Below, piece after piece: positions 21,270 through 33,000 of a stretch of DNA of 64,000 nt. The first letter of the stretch is position 1; each line of letters opens with the position of its first letter. A program made the position numbers and the translations under genes. Location: assembly GCF_009730915.1 (NCBI RefSeq), contig NC_052477.1, forward strand, positions 28,220,420-28,284,419. The letters run 5' to 3'. The stretch is from Dioscorea cayenensis subsp. rotundata. Lineage: Eukaryota > Streptophyta > Magnoliopsida > Dioscoreales > Dioscoreaceae. The notes beneath the pieces are model-generated. The model did no database searches and was not told the origin of the DNA. It was given only the letters and a program-made list of their open reading frames with translations.

Positions 21270-22680
21270 TTCAGCAAATATTTCTTTTTATTTATTTATC
21301 TATTTTTGATAAATATAGATAAACCACTGCATCAAAAAGAAAATATGGGAAGCACAAAAGAGTTCAAACACATTTAGTACAAACCACAAAAAAGAAGTCC
21401 ATTAGAAGTGACTGAGAAAACAATAACAACGTAACATACAAACTCTAAAACACGAAAATAAAACACTGATACAACCGAGAGGAGTTCCACAATAAGAGCA
21501 TGCAATTAAGCAAGGAGAAGGACGACTCTCTCAGTAAGGAAGAAGGAGCTTTACTTAGCCTGAGTTAGTGCCAGTATTCATCTTTGTAGGGACTCTCGAG
21601 TTGTCCATATGGGAGTTTAAAAACTCAAGGCTTTTCTTGGTGGTGCTGATTGATCCTTCAAACCCATGGAGGTTCTACTTTGGAGCTATAGACACCGATG
21701 ATTAGAAATAAATGAGTAATATTAATGACCAAAGATAGATGCGACGAAGATAAAGCATTAAAAATTTGACTGTTCCTCTCTAACCATATACTCTATAAAA
21801 TGGCTTTGACCAATATATCCCATGTTTCCTTGATCAGGCCTCTAAGGTGAGACCTCTAGGTCCCCACATAGTAGAAATGGTGGTGAAGAGTTGGTTAAGG
21901 CCAAACATCTGACTTAAGTGATTCCAAATGCGCATTGCATACATGTAATAAAAAAAGAGGTGGTCGACTGACTTGAACTCTGTAGTGCAGATTGTGCAAG
22001 TGGCAGATGGAAGCATGTTGCACTTAGACAGTAATCCTCCCAGATAGTAGGACTGGTTTGACATTGAAGTCTTACATCATTAAGGAAATAGTAGATGGAT
22101 TTAATTGAGAAAATACCGCTAAGTGTATGATTCCACCTTTTGTGATCAATAGAAGTTGGGGAGGAGCTAGTTGACCTGAGCAAGCTATCTACCTGTGTAG
22201 GGTTAACTTCTAGGAGTTCAGGTAGTAAATAGGATGCAATGGCCTTAACTAATTCAAAAGGTTGGTGGTGACAATAGAAGCCAGTAGATTAGAATAGTCG
22301 GGGTGTTCGTCGGCCTATCCATCCATCATGCCAAAAGAGGGTAGATGTGCCATCTCATATGATGTGGGCAATACACACCATGAAGCGTATAAGACACCTC
22401 ATGATGCCTCTCCAAAAGTTGGATAGTTTCTCGAGCGGTTTGGAGAACATGTTCCACTTTGGAGTTGATGGAAATAGTTGAAATTGAGGATTTGAGAGCC
22501 ACACAAATTTTCTTTTGTTATCGAGGCTAAAGTTATCAAGGTTAAGAATGCCCTACTCTCTTTGATCTTTGGGTTTGCAGAGTCTCTTGTAGTTGACAAG
22601 TCAAAAACCACTATCGTTGATATCTAGCCTTCGTTTCGCGTTGTATCCTATTAAAGGTCTTGACCACCTAAGAAGGGAGT
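21270..22680 (-). mobile_element. LINE (L1-type) 3' part, decayed ORF2
   Basis: Minus-strand conceptual translation across several frames gives the C-terminal part of plant L1 ORF2. First comes FWRGIMRCLI...IRDGTSTLFWHDGWIGR at about 22300-22430. Then comes the zf-RVT domain CNMLPSATCTICTTEFKSVD followed by HLFFYYMYAMRIW (21900-22030). The left edge is T-rich (21273-21310) and includes the motif that reads GGTTTATCTATAT on the minus strand, like the smaller LINE tail at 9.8 kb. Stops and frameshifts are frequent. The 5' end is not defined. Confidence 0.85.
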
Positions 22681-22689
22681 CTGAAGATC

Positions 22690-23726
22690 ATTATCCAGTA
22701 TGTGGGAATTGAAGTTATGACTGAATTGATTATAGTTAATCTTCCTTCTAAAGATAGAAGATTGGATTGCCAAGATAAGAGTCTTATCATGAAATTTGTG
22801 ATTTATATATATATATATATATTTTTAATCTTATTTGTTTGTAAAGTACACAACATTGTAGCTTATTTTTTATATATTGTTTTCAAAACTAAAAGAAAAA
22901 AAATTAAAAAACAATTCTAATTTTTGAAGGGGAAAAAACTCAAAACATTTATGTGAATTCATTTTTACCATTACTGTCACAAACTCAAATTATTATTATT
23001 ATCATTTATCTTAAAATTTTGTATACATTGATTTTTTTTTTCTTTTGTGTTTGTAAAAATCATAAGTAATGTTTTTTTTTATAAAAAATACATATGATTT
23101 TCACTTGTTTAGTTTTAAAATATTAAAACGTCAAGGTCTGATTTTACTCTCTAATCCTTAGAACATCATTAATGAGCGATGTGGTGATTGAGCAGCCATT
23201 AGAATCGCTTAGTGGGCATTGAGCGTTCAGTTGGTGAAGCCCACCAAATTTTTTATTTTAAAAATATTTTTAAATTCAAATAAAGAGTATGAATCCACAT
23301 ATTAATTTTTTTAAAAAATATATTTTTTATTATTTAAAATATTTATTTTGAAATTTAATTTTTTGAAAATATTATATTAAATAATCATTATTATTATTTA
23401 ATATTTTATTAAATAAATATATTTTAATTAAATATATAATATAAATAGTTGAAAAGACAATAAAATAATTATGGGTTATAGAGTATAGTATAACTGTGTA
23501 TGAGTTTAATAGGTTAATGAGGTGGCATGAGCATCAAACTATAGCCTATAGGATAGTATAACCACTAAAATTGCCCTTATGTCACTGTCTTTATTTTTGG
23601 AAAGTGAAAATCATAAGACAATTATATATAATGTTATGCTACATTAATATCATATAATTATTTATGATTATTTTATAAAAAAAAATAGTTAAGTAGTGGT
23701 TGTTGTTGTTATAAATATTATATATG
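22690..23726. other. AT-rich spacer
   Basis: No gene or clear transposon is recognised. It contains (TA)n at about 22803-22822 and long A/T tracts. A slightly GC-richer stretch at 23150-23260 (GAGCGATGTGGTGATTGAGC) and one at 23515-23580 could be the ends of a small element, but the inverted match is too weak to call. Confidence 0.5.
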
Positions 23727-23971
23727 AGTAATGATACACCCACTGAAACCATTGCCCGAATTACTTCCGGAATGACGTGGCTGACCACTCTCTCTCCTCA
23801 TCAGCTCACCCCACTCATTCTCTCTCCTAACAAACAAAATTCTACTCTCTCTCTTCACTGGCTGAAAAGCAACTCTCCATCCTCTTGCTCTCATCTCCAA
23901 CTCCTTGCTCTCATATGTCCCTCCTCTTCACCTTAGTTCTCAAAGCTAGCTGCCATGACAAACCGTTGTTT

Positions 23972-24117
23972 TTCATACTCCGCCCTACTCCGGTATCCCT
24001 TGCCCCGACTTCCGTTGTGACCGATTTTGCCCTCTTGGTGACGCCTGCAACCTCGGCCACGGTGTCTTCTAGTCCTAGCTCCATCCTGCGCGTCACTGTA
24101 CTTTGCAGAAAGACGAC
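23972..24117 (+). pseudogene. Captured fragment of an RR-TZF (tandem CCCH zinc finger) gene
   Basis: The frame reads YSGIPCPDFRCDRFCPLGDA then CNLGHGVF, two in-frame stops, then LHPARHCTLQKDD. The spacing C-x8-C-x5-C-x3-H and the following HGVF-x3-LHPAR are diagnostic for plant RR-TZF proteins (TZF1/SOMNUS type), which bind AU-rich mRNA. The stops replace the conserved E and W of the linker. The second finger is missing. It lies wholly inside the TIR element, so capture by the transposon is the best explanation. Confidence 0.8.
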
Positions 24118-24303
24118 AACTATCTGGTGGGGGTTTCCAAAGTGGGTTGGACAATGGGGAGAAGGGGGTTCGATGTTGAGGTGAGGGATGCACTGAAGAT
24201 GTTCGACGATTTGTTTAGTGCTTTGGAGAGGATGGAGTTGGCCGAGAATTCCTATTTGCTATTTATGAGTGTGAATTTTGAATTTATTTGTTGGATTTGT
24301 TAA
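24118..24303 (+). pseudogene. Unidentified open stretch inside the Pack-MULE
   Basis: About 60 open codons read NYLVGVSKVGWTMGRRGF, then DVEVRDALKMFDDLFSALER and MELAENSY, before low-complexity sequence. The GC content suggests a second captured exon. I do not recognise the family. Confidence 0.4.
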
Positions 24304-24524
24304 TTGAGATTTATTTGTATAGATTTTGGATTTATTAGTTGGATTTTGTTATGAAAGATCATTTTTTTTGTAAGTGTGTTTTGTTACGAGAGAGTGTGTG
24401 TGTGGTGAGTTTTTTTTTTAAAAAAAAATTAAATGAAAGAAATTATCTGATGAGGAGAGAGAGTGGTGAGCCACGTCATTCGGAAAGTAATTCGGGCAAT
24501 GGTTTCGGTGGGTGTATCATTACT

Positions 24525-24833
24525 TATATACCGTGGATGCACTGTAGTTGGATCATAGCAGATGATGTCATTGTAGTAAACTAGTCATCGATGATTTTAC
24601 TATAGCAATTGTTATATTGTAGTAACCACAAATTATTATTCTATCTATTAATGTATTTTGAACCGTTGATTGAATTAATTTTAATTATTCATTTTTTTTA
24701 GTGGTTATAAATATCTCTTATTTATTTTAAATGATATAAAATGAAAAAAAGAAATAAGAAGATGTGAAGTAAAAGTAAGAGTGTTTCGTATATACTTTAT
24801 TTCTTTTATTTTTATATTATTTAAATTTTTATA

Positions 24834-24873
<40 letters not shown>

Positions 24874-25200
24874 TGAGGATGAAATATTTAATAGTCTTTA
24901 CAATAGTTGTGGCATATTTTACTTTTTCAATCCTGGCTAACGCTAACATAATTTTATAAATTTCAGGGGCCAAAGCGAAAAATTGACCGCCTTTAATGAT
25001 TTTTATTATACTAAATATTAAGGTTGAAACTGAAAAAGCATTTGCATTTGAGAAGCGTTTCCAAACCATGCATGTAGCAGCGCGCTGTGTCCACGTGGAC
25101 ATAACTGAGATTTGACGGCGTTACTTCTCCGTTAAGAATTCAAGCTTTGGGCTCAACGAGAGCCGTTGGATCAAAACACGATGAATCACTAACCGCCCGA
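24525..25200. other. AT-rich spacer upstream of RTNLB
   Basis: Contains (TA)n at 24837-24868 and no coding homology. The last 120 bp become GC-richer, including CCACGTGGACATAACTGAG with a CACGTG G-box at 25092-25097, and probably belong to the RTNLB promoter. Confidence 0.5.
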
Positions 25201-25215
25201 TTATTATGGGGGCGT

Positions 25216-25225
25216 TTATATATAA
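25216..25225 (+). promoter_or_regulatory. TATA box of the RTNLB gene
   Basis: TATATATAAG is followed about 30 bp later by a pyrimidine-rich CCCTCTCCGTTCGCC stretch expected at a plant transcription start. The leader (about 25250-25350, ending ATCGAG|GTTTTG) appears to be spliced to the acceptor TTGAAG at 25520, giving a 5' UTR intron of about 170 bp just before the start codon. Confidence 0.6.
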
Positions 25226-25529
25226 GAGCCCCGTCTTTCCCTCTCCGTTCGCCAGTTTCTCTTTCTCTTTCGAGAGCGAGCCCGAAGAGCCTTCGAATTC
25301 CAAAGAACTCGAAAGGGAAACCCTAACCCTAGTTTTGCCCTCATTTCGATCGAGGTTTTGATCTGTTTCTCTTGGTTTTTTTATTCTATGATTGTGTTTG
25401 AAATGATGCTTTTTCCTTGTTTAATGGTGTGATTGAATGGAATTGTGATTATGTTTGTGATTTTTCTGGGGTTTTTGTTGGTTTTTTATGGTTTCGAGAT
25501 CGATTTCGTTTGATTTGAAGGTTTTGAGG

Positions 25530-27596
25530 ATGGTGGAGGCTGTGGAGCGTGGATCTTTCATGGAGAAGATCAATGAGAAGATTCACGAGTACAAGGAGTC
25601 GTCTTCTTCGGATTCTGAAGGCGAGCCGCCGAGTTTCCGGAAGAAGCGCTTGTTTGGGAGAAAGGAGCCTGTGCATGCTGTTCTCGGAGGGGAAAGTGTA
25701 AAAAAATTCTTCTCTTGAAAATCATTTCTTTTGTGTGCTGTGTGCATATGTCTTGATCTCTGCTTCGGTATTATCTAATGGGAAATTCATGCTCTAAAAC
25801 CAATTTCTAGTTGCGAAAGATACAATCATGATGCACATGATTTATTTTTTTCTTCTTCTTTCCTACGTGAATTTTATTTTGATTTTGCAGGATGATTTAG
25901 TTATGCTTGTAAAATAAGAATATTTAGTTAATTCATCAGTGTAATTGATGATTTGAACGTCACAGAAGAGTATACATGATATTCATGGGGGAAATGCACC
26001 TCAGGTTTATGCAATATCATTTTTTAGTGAAATTACAAGGGTGCTTCTTTCAGTTATTTTGCATTAAGGGCATATGAATTATGTAGGAATTATTACCAAA
26101 CTGGGAATGTCAATTTGTAGGGAATGCTCAGCATCATTTGGTCAGAAAAATTACTGCTATTGCTTTCAATTACCTCTTTCATTGGTGTGGGATTCAATAT
26201 TTTTTACCTAATTAGCTTTTCTAGAGGAAATTTCTTGCTCTGCATTGATGAAAAACATTTAATCATTGCATAAAGATTAACAAAGGTCTTTAGTTAATTG
26301 ATTTTTGTTTTTTTGTTTTTGAGAACTTTCTAAACTTAACCATTTTGTATAATAAGTTTATCCTTTCATGGTGTTTTCAGCTGCTGATATTGTATTGTGG
26401 AGAAATAAGCAGTTATCTGCAAGCATACTTGCTGGTGTGACCGTTCTCTGGCTTCTTTTTGAATGCATGGGCTACCACCTACTTACTTTTGTCAGCCATT
26501 CTCTTATACTAGCGCTGGCAGTGTCATTTATCTGGTCCAATGCAGCTGCATTCTTGAACAGGTAAAAACCGAGCCTTGCATTCACAGTTCTTTCAAAATT
26601 GAAGGATAGTTTCACAGATTTATATTTTACCATACTGAGACAACCCAAGCTACCCAACTACCTTGGTTTTTTACTTCATACTCTATCTTCCAATATTTCC
26701 CTGCATTTAGAAATTCTTTGCACATGACATGAAGAATCCATGTAGAATGATTTTATGTGATTGAAGCATCATGATGTGTTTCATAGGACCTCTTTTTTTT
26801 GTTAATGTGCCTGTAAAAGGAACTCCATTGGCCTAATTTGTCACCTCCATAGCTGTTTGATTAGTTTCTTGAGGCCTTTATTATCCTGTTAATCTTTTTT
26901 TACGCTCTGCAATTTCCTAGGCTATCTACTTGCATTAATTTCATTCAATTATCATAAAAAGAACTGTTGAAATAAGTGCTATGAGATCTAATATTCATTT
27001 GATTTGTTAAATGCAGAGCTCCACCAAAATTTCCAGAGGTTATGTTGTCTGAGGAGTTGTTTCTAAGCATAGCTCATACTATTAGATATGAAATCAATGA
27101 GGCTTTTGCAACCTTTCAGTATGTTGCTTCTGGAAAAGATTTAAAGAAATTCTTGATGGTATGATACTAGGAACTAGTTTATTCTTTCAGCTTCTATTTT
27201 TTTTTTCCTAAATGTTTTAATAAAGTCTGTTTGTTCTGCAGGTCATTGCTGGCTTGTGGATTGTTTCTGTAGTCGGTAGTTGGTTTAGTTTCCTAACTCT
27301 ATCTTACATTGGTCAGTCTCCCTTCATTTTTTATTGTTTCAATTCTAGTTTTATCATCAATGGTTTGTTCATACATTTGTAATTACTGAATTTGTATTTG
27401 TCAATGTTTTTCTCTTTGTTATGCAGTTTTTGTTCTTCTCTACACATTGCCTGCACTCTATGAGAACTACGAAGATCAGGTTGACACCGCTGCTGAGAAG
27501 GCCATGGTCGAAATTAACAAGAAGTATGCAATTTTAGATGCCAAGTTTCTCCAGAAGATTCCTCGAGGACCATTTGCTGATAAGAAACAGCAATAA
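25530..27596 (+). CDS. RTNLB: Reticulon-like protein of the RTNLB family
   Basis: Five exons join in phase: 25530-25695, 26381-26561, 27017-27158, 27242-27311 and 27427-27596, giving 242 residues. The acidic/serine-rich N-terminus ([13 protein letters not shown]) is followed by [15 protein letters not shown]-type sequence at the start of the reticulon domain, then [13 protein letters not shown]. Two long hydrophobic hairpins follow (about residues 69-116 and 155-195). The C-terminal part has [18 protein letters not shown]. Plant reticulons insert as W-shaped hairpins into the ER membrane and curve tubules. The ATG at 25530 is chosen because an upstream in-frame ATG at 25488 lies inside the likely 5' UTR intron. 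The stop is 421 bp from the stop of convergent LCAA. Confidence 0.93.
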
Positions 27597-28017
27597 GTAA
27601 CTGATGAAATTTCTGTTTGATTTCAACCCTCTTTCGAGATTATATTCAACATCCTTTCGGTACAACCATCTCATGCTAATTTTTTGGTAGTTTTTCTGGT
27701 GAACATTGATAAGGGATGTGATTTGAACTTTTACCTATATATATATAGTCTAGTCTTTACATTCTAAGAAATGGTACATGAGAATATCTCAAAAAATAGG
27801 TGCAAAACAAAGAAAACAGGGAAGAAGACATTAAACATGGATGAACACCATCTACTGAAACTGAAAGCCGCTTGCACATTAGAATTATTAATACAAAGTA
27901 ATGCTCATGAACCTTAACAGCATGGAAGTTCCAACATATGATACAAATAACAACAACATAGTCCCCTAAAATACAATCTATCTAAAAATTGGGTTGAAAC
28001 GGGAAATGAAAACTGAC
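27597..28017. other. Convergent 3' regions of RTNLB and LCAA
   Basis: Non-coding. The two genes point at each other across 421 bp; 3' UTRs probably lie here. A (TA)n run is at 27737-27748. Confidence 0.6.
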
Positions 28018-29950
28018 TTATGAACTCGTTTTGCTGTTCACTGGTGGTAAAAAGGGTTCCCACCATCCAAACTCATACTTTGGATATGGCGCAACCCACT
28101 TCTCTGGTTTGTCAAACTTCAAATCAACCGGATTAAAATCTAAAGCTTCTTCGAGGCTGTTTGCGTCGAAGTTATCTGCCAAAACTCTATCCAATCTCAG
28201 CTTCATAAACCTGTCAAATCAATTTCAAACTATTAAATATTACAACACTAAATTAAGAATAACCAAAATAGAGTTCAAGATGACATCTAGTGTCCTTTTC
28301 AACTTTTAAACTTTGCAAATGACAACACTAAATTCACCTGAAAAAATAGTAAAATATCTATCTGCAAACAACGTTGCTATTAGCAAAGTATAAGATAATA
28401 CAGACAAACAACAAAAAACCTAATCTCCCATATAAATTAGTAGAAACAATGTCATTTTGATAATAGTAAATCGAGAGAGACATCATCAACACTGATAAGA
28501 AGCCTTGCTTGATTATTAATAACTAAATCTTCTACCATGCTCGAGATTATTTCTTCATCCTTCCAAATAAATTATCTTCCAGATAGATCATATATATAGT
28601 ACTTTAATATATATCACCATATAAACAAACAAACATTCATGTAATGCTCTGTTCTTCATTGCATTCTTTGGTAAATTATCTTTCATCAGTGATATACAAT
28701 GCGCATTAAGAATTATTATTCATGAGCAAGGAAAAACAAAATAAGGAGAATAAGTTCATCGACATGGCTTACGTAATCCAAGGGCCATTGGTGGAGACGA
28801 GCGCAACAGCAGGCCTATTCAATCTCTTGGTGATGTTTGGAAACTTATCCAAGAACTTGGGCTCAATGACAAGCCAGAAATCTTGTTCTTTGTCTCTCTC
28901 ACCAAAGAGTCTCAGCCTCTCAAACAACAGCTCCTTGAAATGCTCCTCCTCATCAAGCATGAACTTTGCATTTGCCACCACAAAGTAATATTTCATAGGT
29001 TTCTCCTAAAGATTCAATAACAACCATCACAAAAACCCTTCAACATAGACATTTTTGAAGTTTGCATTTTGCATTTGGATCTTCATTTCCTCACACATTT
29101 GGTTAGAGTAACTGATAATATCACATCAGTTAATTTGGAAAACATGGATTTAAATATATAAGTTTGGATTCAATCATGCTCAAATAATATATCTGGGTTT
29201 GCATCAAATATATTTTAATTTTAATTTTTTTTTTCCAAATTAAACAAACACAAATGCTTAATTTTTTATCAATAACCACCAAAATCAGGCCCAAAACCAA
29301 AGTTTTATATAGCTAGAGATTTGAAGATTACATTTCCTTGTAAATTTTGGTTAAATTTCTAAATTAAAGAAAAAAATAAAAATTCCTTAATAAATGGAAT
29401 CAATAAGCGCAAAATTTACACACAATTGCATTTCCTAACAAATCTACAGCAATCAAACACACACAAAACCCTAATCAAATTCAAAAATCTCCATCTTACA
29501 ACTAGAGGTTTGAAGATTACATTTCCTTCCAAATTTCAGTTAAATTTCTAAATTAAAGAAAAAATGAAAAAAATTCCTAGATAAACGGAATCAATAAGCA
29601 CAAAAATTACACACAATTGCATTTCCTAACAAATCTACAACAATCAAACACACCAAACCCTAATCAAATTCAAAAATCTCCAAGAACAGAGATTGATTAT
29701 GGGTACAGACCTTCTCTTCAGTCTGGATCGATCCAGACTGATCTGAATCTACAGCGACGGCCGCGGGGGAGAAAGACAAAGCCCTGCGATTACGGAGGAT
29801 GCACGACTTGGGCAGAGACGAAGCAGAGCTCTGAAGGTGCGGAGAACCAGGAAGCACAAGCTGCAGAGTTCTCCGGGCCTTCCCAGCCACGGTCGCCGCC
29901 GGCGGAAGCGCGGCGCATGGGCCGAGGGCAAGCGTCGCCGGAGCTACCAT
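28018..29950 (-). CDS. LCAA: Ycf54-like protein (LCAA), chloroplast chlorophyll-synthesis factor
   Basis: Three exons join in phase: 29711-29950, 28773-29005 and 28018-28210, giving 221 residues. The first exon encodes a Ser/Ala/Arg-rich transit-peptide-like N-terminus. The Ycf54 domain starts with KPMKYYFVVANAKF and contains DFWLVIEPKFLDKFPNITKR, PAVALVSTNGPWITFMKLRL and DRVLADNF. Ycf54/LCAA is needed for the Mg-protoporphyrin monomethylester cyclase step of chlorophyll synthesis and interacts with its catalytic subunit CHL27. The C-terminal extension ending in the WWEPFLPP motif is beyond the cyanobacterial length as I recall it. Intron 1 carries a 189-bp tandem duplication. Confidence 0.92.
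29313..29683. repeat. 189-bp tandem duplication in LCAA intron 1
   Basis: Units begin CTAGAGATTTGAAG (29313) and CTAGAGGTTTGAAG (29502) and are similar to ...TCAAATTCAAAAATCTCCA. The second unit ends less than 30 bp from the exon 1 donor site. Confidence 0.85.
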
Positions 29951-30438
29951 TCGCTTCGCAGTGATGAGTAGAAGTCCAACAAGACGAAGGCCTTATCTAG
30001 TTTATCTTTTCAGGATTCTTTATTATATATATATTTACTCTTCTTGCAGATAACCCCCCATTGTTTTTCATAATATCATATTCCTCACTAAACTTTTTTT
30101 TGTTTATTTTTCTCTGAAATCTTATATTTAAAAGTGATTTTTATTTTTCATTTTCAGAAAAATACACTAAACAATTCTTCCTGCTTATAAAAAAACACCT
30201 AAACTGATTAAAAATTATATATATATATATATCAAGAATATGTCATTGTTATTATTTTTAATATTTTTTTAGTAATTTTTAGTAGTTTTTATAAAAATTA
30301 CCCTATTTAATTAGTAATCCATGCAAATCTCCCAAATTTCCCCTTCTTTTAACCCCTTTTTTTAAAAATTATTATTATTAATAATAACAAAAAAAAACAC
30401 CAAAAAAATCCCTACGGATCCAAAAAGATTAAAAAAAT
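29951..30438. other. Spacer between LCAA start and the CML stop
   Basis: AT-rich, non-coding. It holds the LCAA promoter; a TATATATAATA (minus strand) at about 30023-30033 lies some 75 bp upstream of the LCAA ATG. The right part contains the CML 3' region and A/T tracts. Confidence 0.5.
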
Positions 30439-31004
30439 TCAAGAGCTCTTGACGGCGATGCTTCTCATCATATCCTTGAACTCGAGAAAATCCACCCGTC
30501 CATCGTGATTCCGATCAACGGAGCAAATCATCTCCATCACCCTCGCCATGCTCTTCCCCTCCGGCAACCCTAATTTCGCCAGCACCGCTTGCAACTCCGC
30601 CGCAGAGATGAACCCATCCCCATCCTCATCGAACACCTTGAAGGCCTCCTCCATATCCTCATCCTCCTCCTCTCTCACTCCCGCTTCGTCGTCACCGACT
30701 ACTTCCTGCCCAAACAGAGCTTCTCCGAGAGCCGAGTGAAGCTTCTCGAAGTCCTCGTATGCAAGCCCTTGATGGCCTGGTTGGATGTAGCCATCGATGG
30801 TGGCGCGGAGATCGGTGAGGTCGGCTCCGAGCCCCTAGGGCGATCTAAGGCTAGGGCGAGCTCCTCAACGGTGATCTCGCCGTCGCCGTTGTGATCGAAG
30901 AGGTCGAAGATGCGGCGGAGCCGCACGGCGTTGAGGCTCGCGCAGCGGAGCCGGAACGAAGGCGATGGCCGGGAGAGCAGCGCCGGCTTCTTCTCTCCCT
31001 CCAT
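30439..31004 (-). CDS. CML: Calmodulin-like EF-hand protein; frame broken by two single-base insertions
   Basis: An intronless gene that would give 187 residues if two extra bases in the run GATCGCCCTAGGGGCTCGG (about 30830-30845) were sequencing errors. EF-hand 1 [12 protein letters not shown] is at 37-48; a degenerate second hand follows in [22 protein letters not shown]-hand 3 [12 protein letters not shown] is at 125-136 and EF-hand 4 [12 protein letters not shown] at 163-174. Residues 1, 3, 5 and 12 of the canonical loops are all Ca-binding types. As read, the frame shifts after ALALDR and the protein would end early. Both changes sit in short homopolymers and everything else is intact, so an assembly error is more likely than a pseudogene. 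It would act as a Ca2+ sensor. Confidence 0.88.
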
Positions 31005-31050
31005 TGAAGACGAGGTCGGAGCTTGGGCCTTGGGAGGGACTAAAAAAGAA

Positions 31051-31057
31051 TTATATA
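31051..31057 (-). promoter_or_regulatory. TATA box of the CML gene
   Basis: TATATAA on the minus strand, 47 bp upstream of the ATG at 31004. Confidence 0.45.
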
Positions 31058-33000
31058 GGAAAAAAAAGGTTTTTTGAAAATATTTTGGTCGAGTTGAAGC
31101 CCTTGAGGGAGTTATAAGGAATTATTTGGGTGGATTTGGATTTAGAGTGACGATTAACCGACAAAAGTGGCGGGGAATATGGAAAACCGTGTGGTTTTAT
31201 TATTATTAATAATTATTTTTTAAAAATATTTATTTGAAAATTTTCTATTTTAAAGAACTGCTATCTATATGACTGGGGTGTATATATAAATATATATATT
31301 TTTTTCTTTTTGTTTTTATATGGTTAAAATAAAATTAAATTAATGATGTGAGAAAGACTCCAAAAATATATATGGGAGTCTTGTTCCTTCAATCTTTGGG
31401 AAGAGCATGTTAGTATGTTACACTTGCCTTCACGTCTGGGAAACCATGCTTGCCATTATATATAATATTTGGAAAAAAAAATAAAAAAAATAATTTTCAA
31501 CGAGATAATTTTTGTATTTTAGAATTTTTTTAATTAGAGATAAATAATGATCATATAAGTAATATGTTTTTAAATTATAAATTAATTTTATAATTTATTG
31601 AAAAGTCATATGTAAAACAAAAAACTATAGTACTTATAATTTTCATCCATATGTATGAGCAAGTCACTGGATTAATAAACAATGTTTTACTATTTTTTTT
31701 TGAAATACAATGTTTTACTATTACAATCAAATTTTGGCCTTACCAAAAAATTGGAAGAATGTTTGGGGCGGTCAAACATGGGCTAAGGAGAGTGTGTTGA
31801 CTTTGATTTAACCACAATGGGGTCAAGTCATGGATGTTCTTTTCTCGGGTCTTCATAATGACTCTTTCTTTCGTTGAATATTCTTTGATTTTTATTTAAT
31901 TTTTGTAATGCTCAAGTTAGGCAAAAATTTTTATGGAGGGTCACTTAACTTCAGTTGTGTATCAAATTGGTCATCGAATTTTAATTTGAATCAAATTTGT
32001 CACTTTGCTTTTAATTTCATTACACCGGCAAGCCATTGAGCGTTTTTCCCGAACCTCTTTGATTACGTGGCGGTCGGAGCAGTCCAGTCAGCGTCTCCCT
32101 TGCCAGCTCAAGTTGCTCTGTTGGCGCCTCCACGTCAGCAACTGATGAAAAACCCCTAGCAAGCGTTGTCCACATATCGAGATTACCGCACCGATCATCG
32201 GCATCATTCTCGAGGTGAGATGTAAGACCTTGAACACAAAACCTCCGAGGGTTTCCATCTATACCCGACTCCGATCTTCATTCTGAAACACTGTGTAATT
32301 TGAAGGGGTGAGGGAGCATTGTAACCACCGATAAGGCGAGATTGAGTTTGGGAAGCACTGATCATTGCATGATGGCAGTGAGTTGGGAGAAACGGCCGGC
32401 GGGGAGAAAGCTCCGGAGTATTGTAAGTGTTGCCTTGAAACCCCTAATATGAGATTTTTGTTCTTATTTTTCCTTTTCATGCTGTGGTTGTACTGGTAGG
32501 AGTTGCATTATGTCAAGGTGAAGGTCGTATGAGTTAGGGTTTTGTCATTAGCTTGTGAGGTGTTTTGATGGGGGTTCTGCTTCTTGTTTTTGATCTTGTA
32601 TTGTCTATGGTGAAAATTTACTGCCGATGGTGTAATGCCTTTTATTGTGGTCCCTGACAGGGACAAATTTAAAAATTGCTTGATATGATAATATAGATTG
32701 TTGGTATCCATGTTTTTAATTGCAATATAGTTATGTTGGCTGTACTTTGGCTGGTAGGGCATATAAAGAAGTGGAAGAATTAATTTATACCTTGTCTCTT
32801 TTAGTGTTTTTTGGTATGTTTATTTTGTTGGGTTTTTTTCTTTTTAACCAAACAACCAGAAAGTCATAACTTTGTTTATTGGGTGCACTGCCTTTGTTCA
32901 TTATGACTTGGTGTTTCCTGGTAAAAATACATGCATTAATGTCATAACAAAAATAGAGATAGCCTACTGCAGATAGTTCTTATAGTTGGTGTTCCCATGT
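31058..33000. other. Intergenic region between CML and RPT3
   Basis: No coding homology recognised. 31900-32120 contains GGAGGGTCACTTAACTTCAG and TGTATCAAATTGGTCATCG, phrases common at the ends of plant MULE-type elements, but the partner end was not found. 32120-32490 is GC-richer (CGGCCGGCGGGGAGAAAGCT) with no recognisable product. RPT3's promoter and first exons could lie here or in the gap. Confidence 0.45.

Larger units (their letters stand above)
23727..24524. mobile_element. Pack-MULE-like element with 78-bp terminal inverted repeats
   Basis: The left TIR 23727-23804 (AGTAATGATACACCCACTGA... to ...CTCCTCATCAG) is a near-perfect reverse complement of 24447-24524. Long TIRs of this kind are typical of MULEs. 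The 9 bases outside (TTATATATG left, TATATACCG right) match only when shifted, so the target duplication is degraded or the ends are off by one or two bases. The GC-rich interior differs sharply from its AT-rich surroundings and holds a captured gene fragment; it encodes no transposase. Confidence 0.85.
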
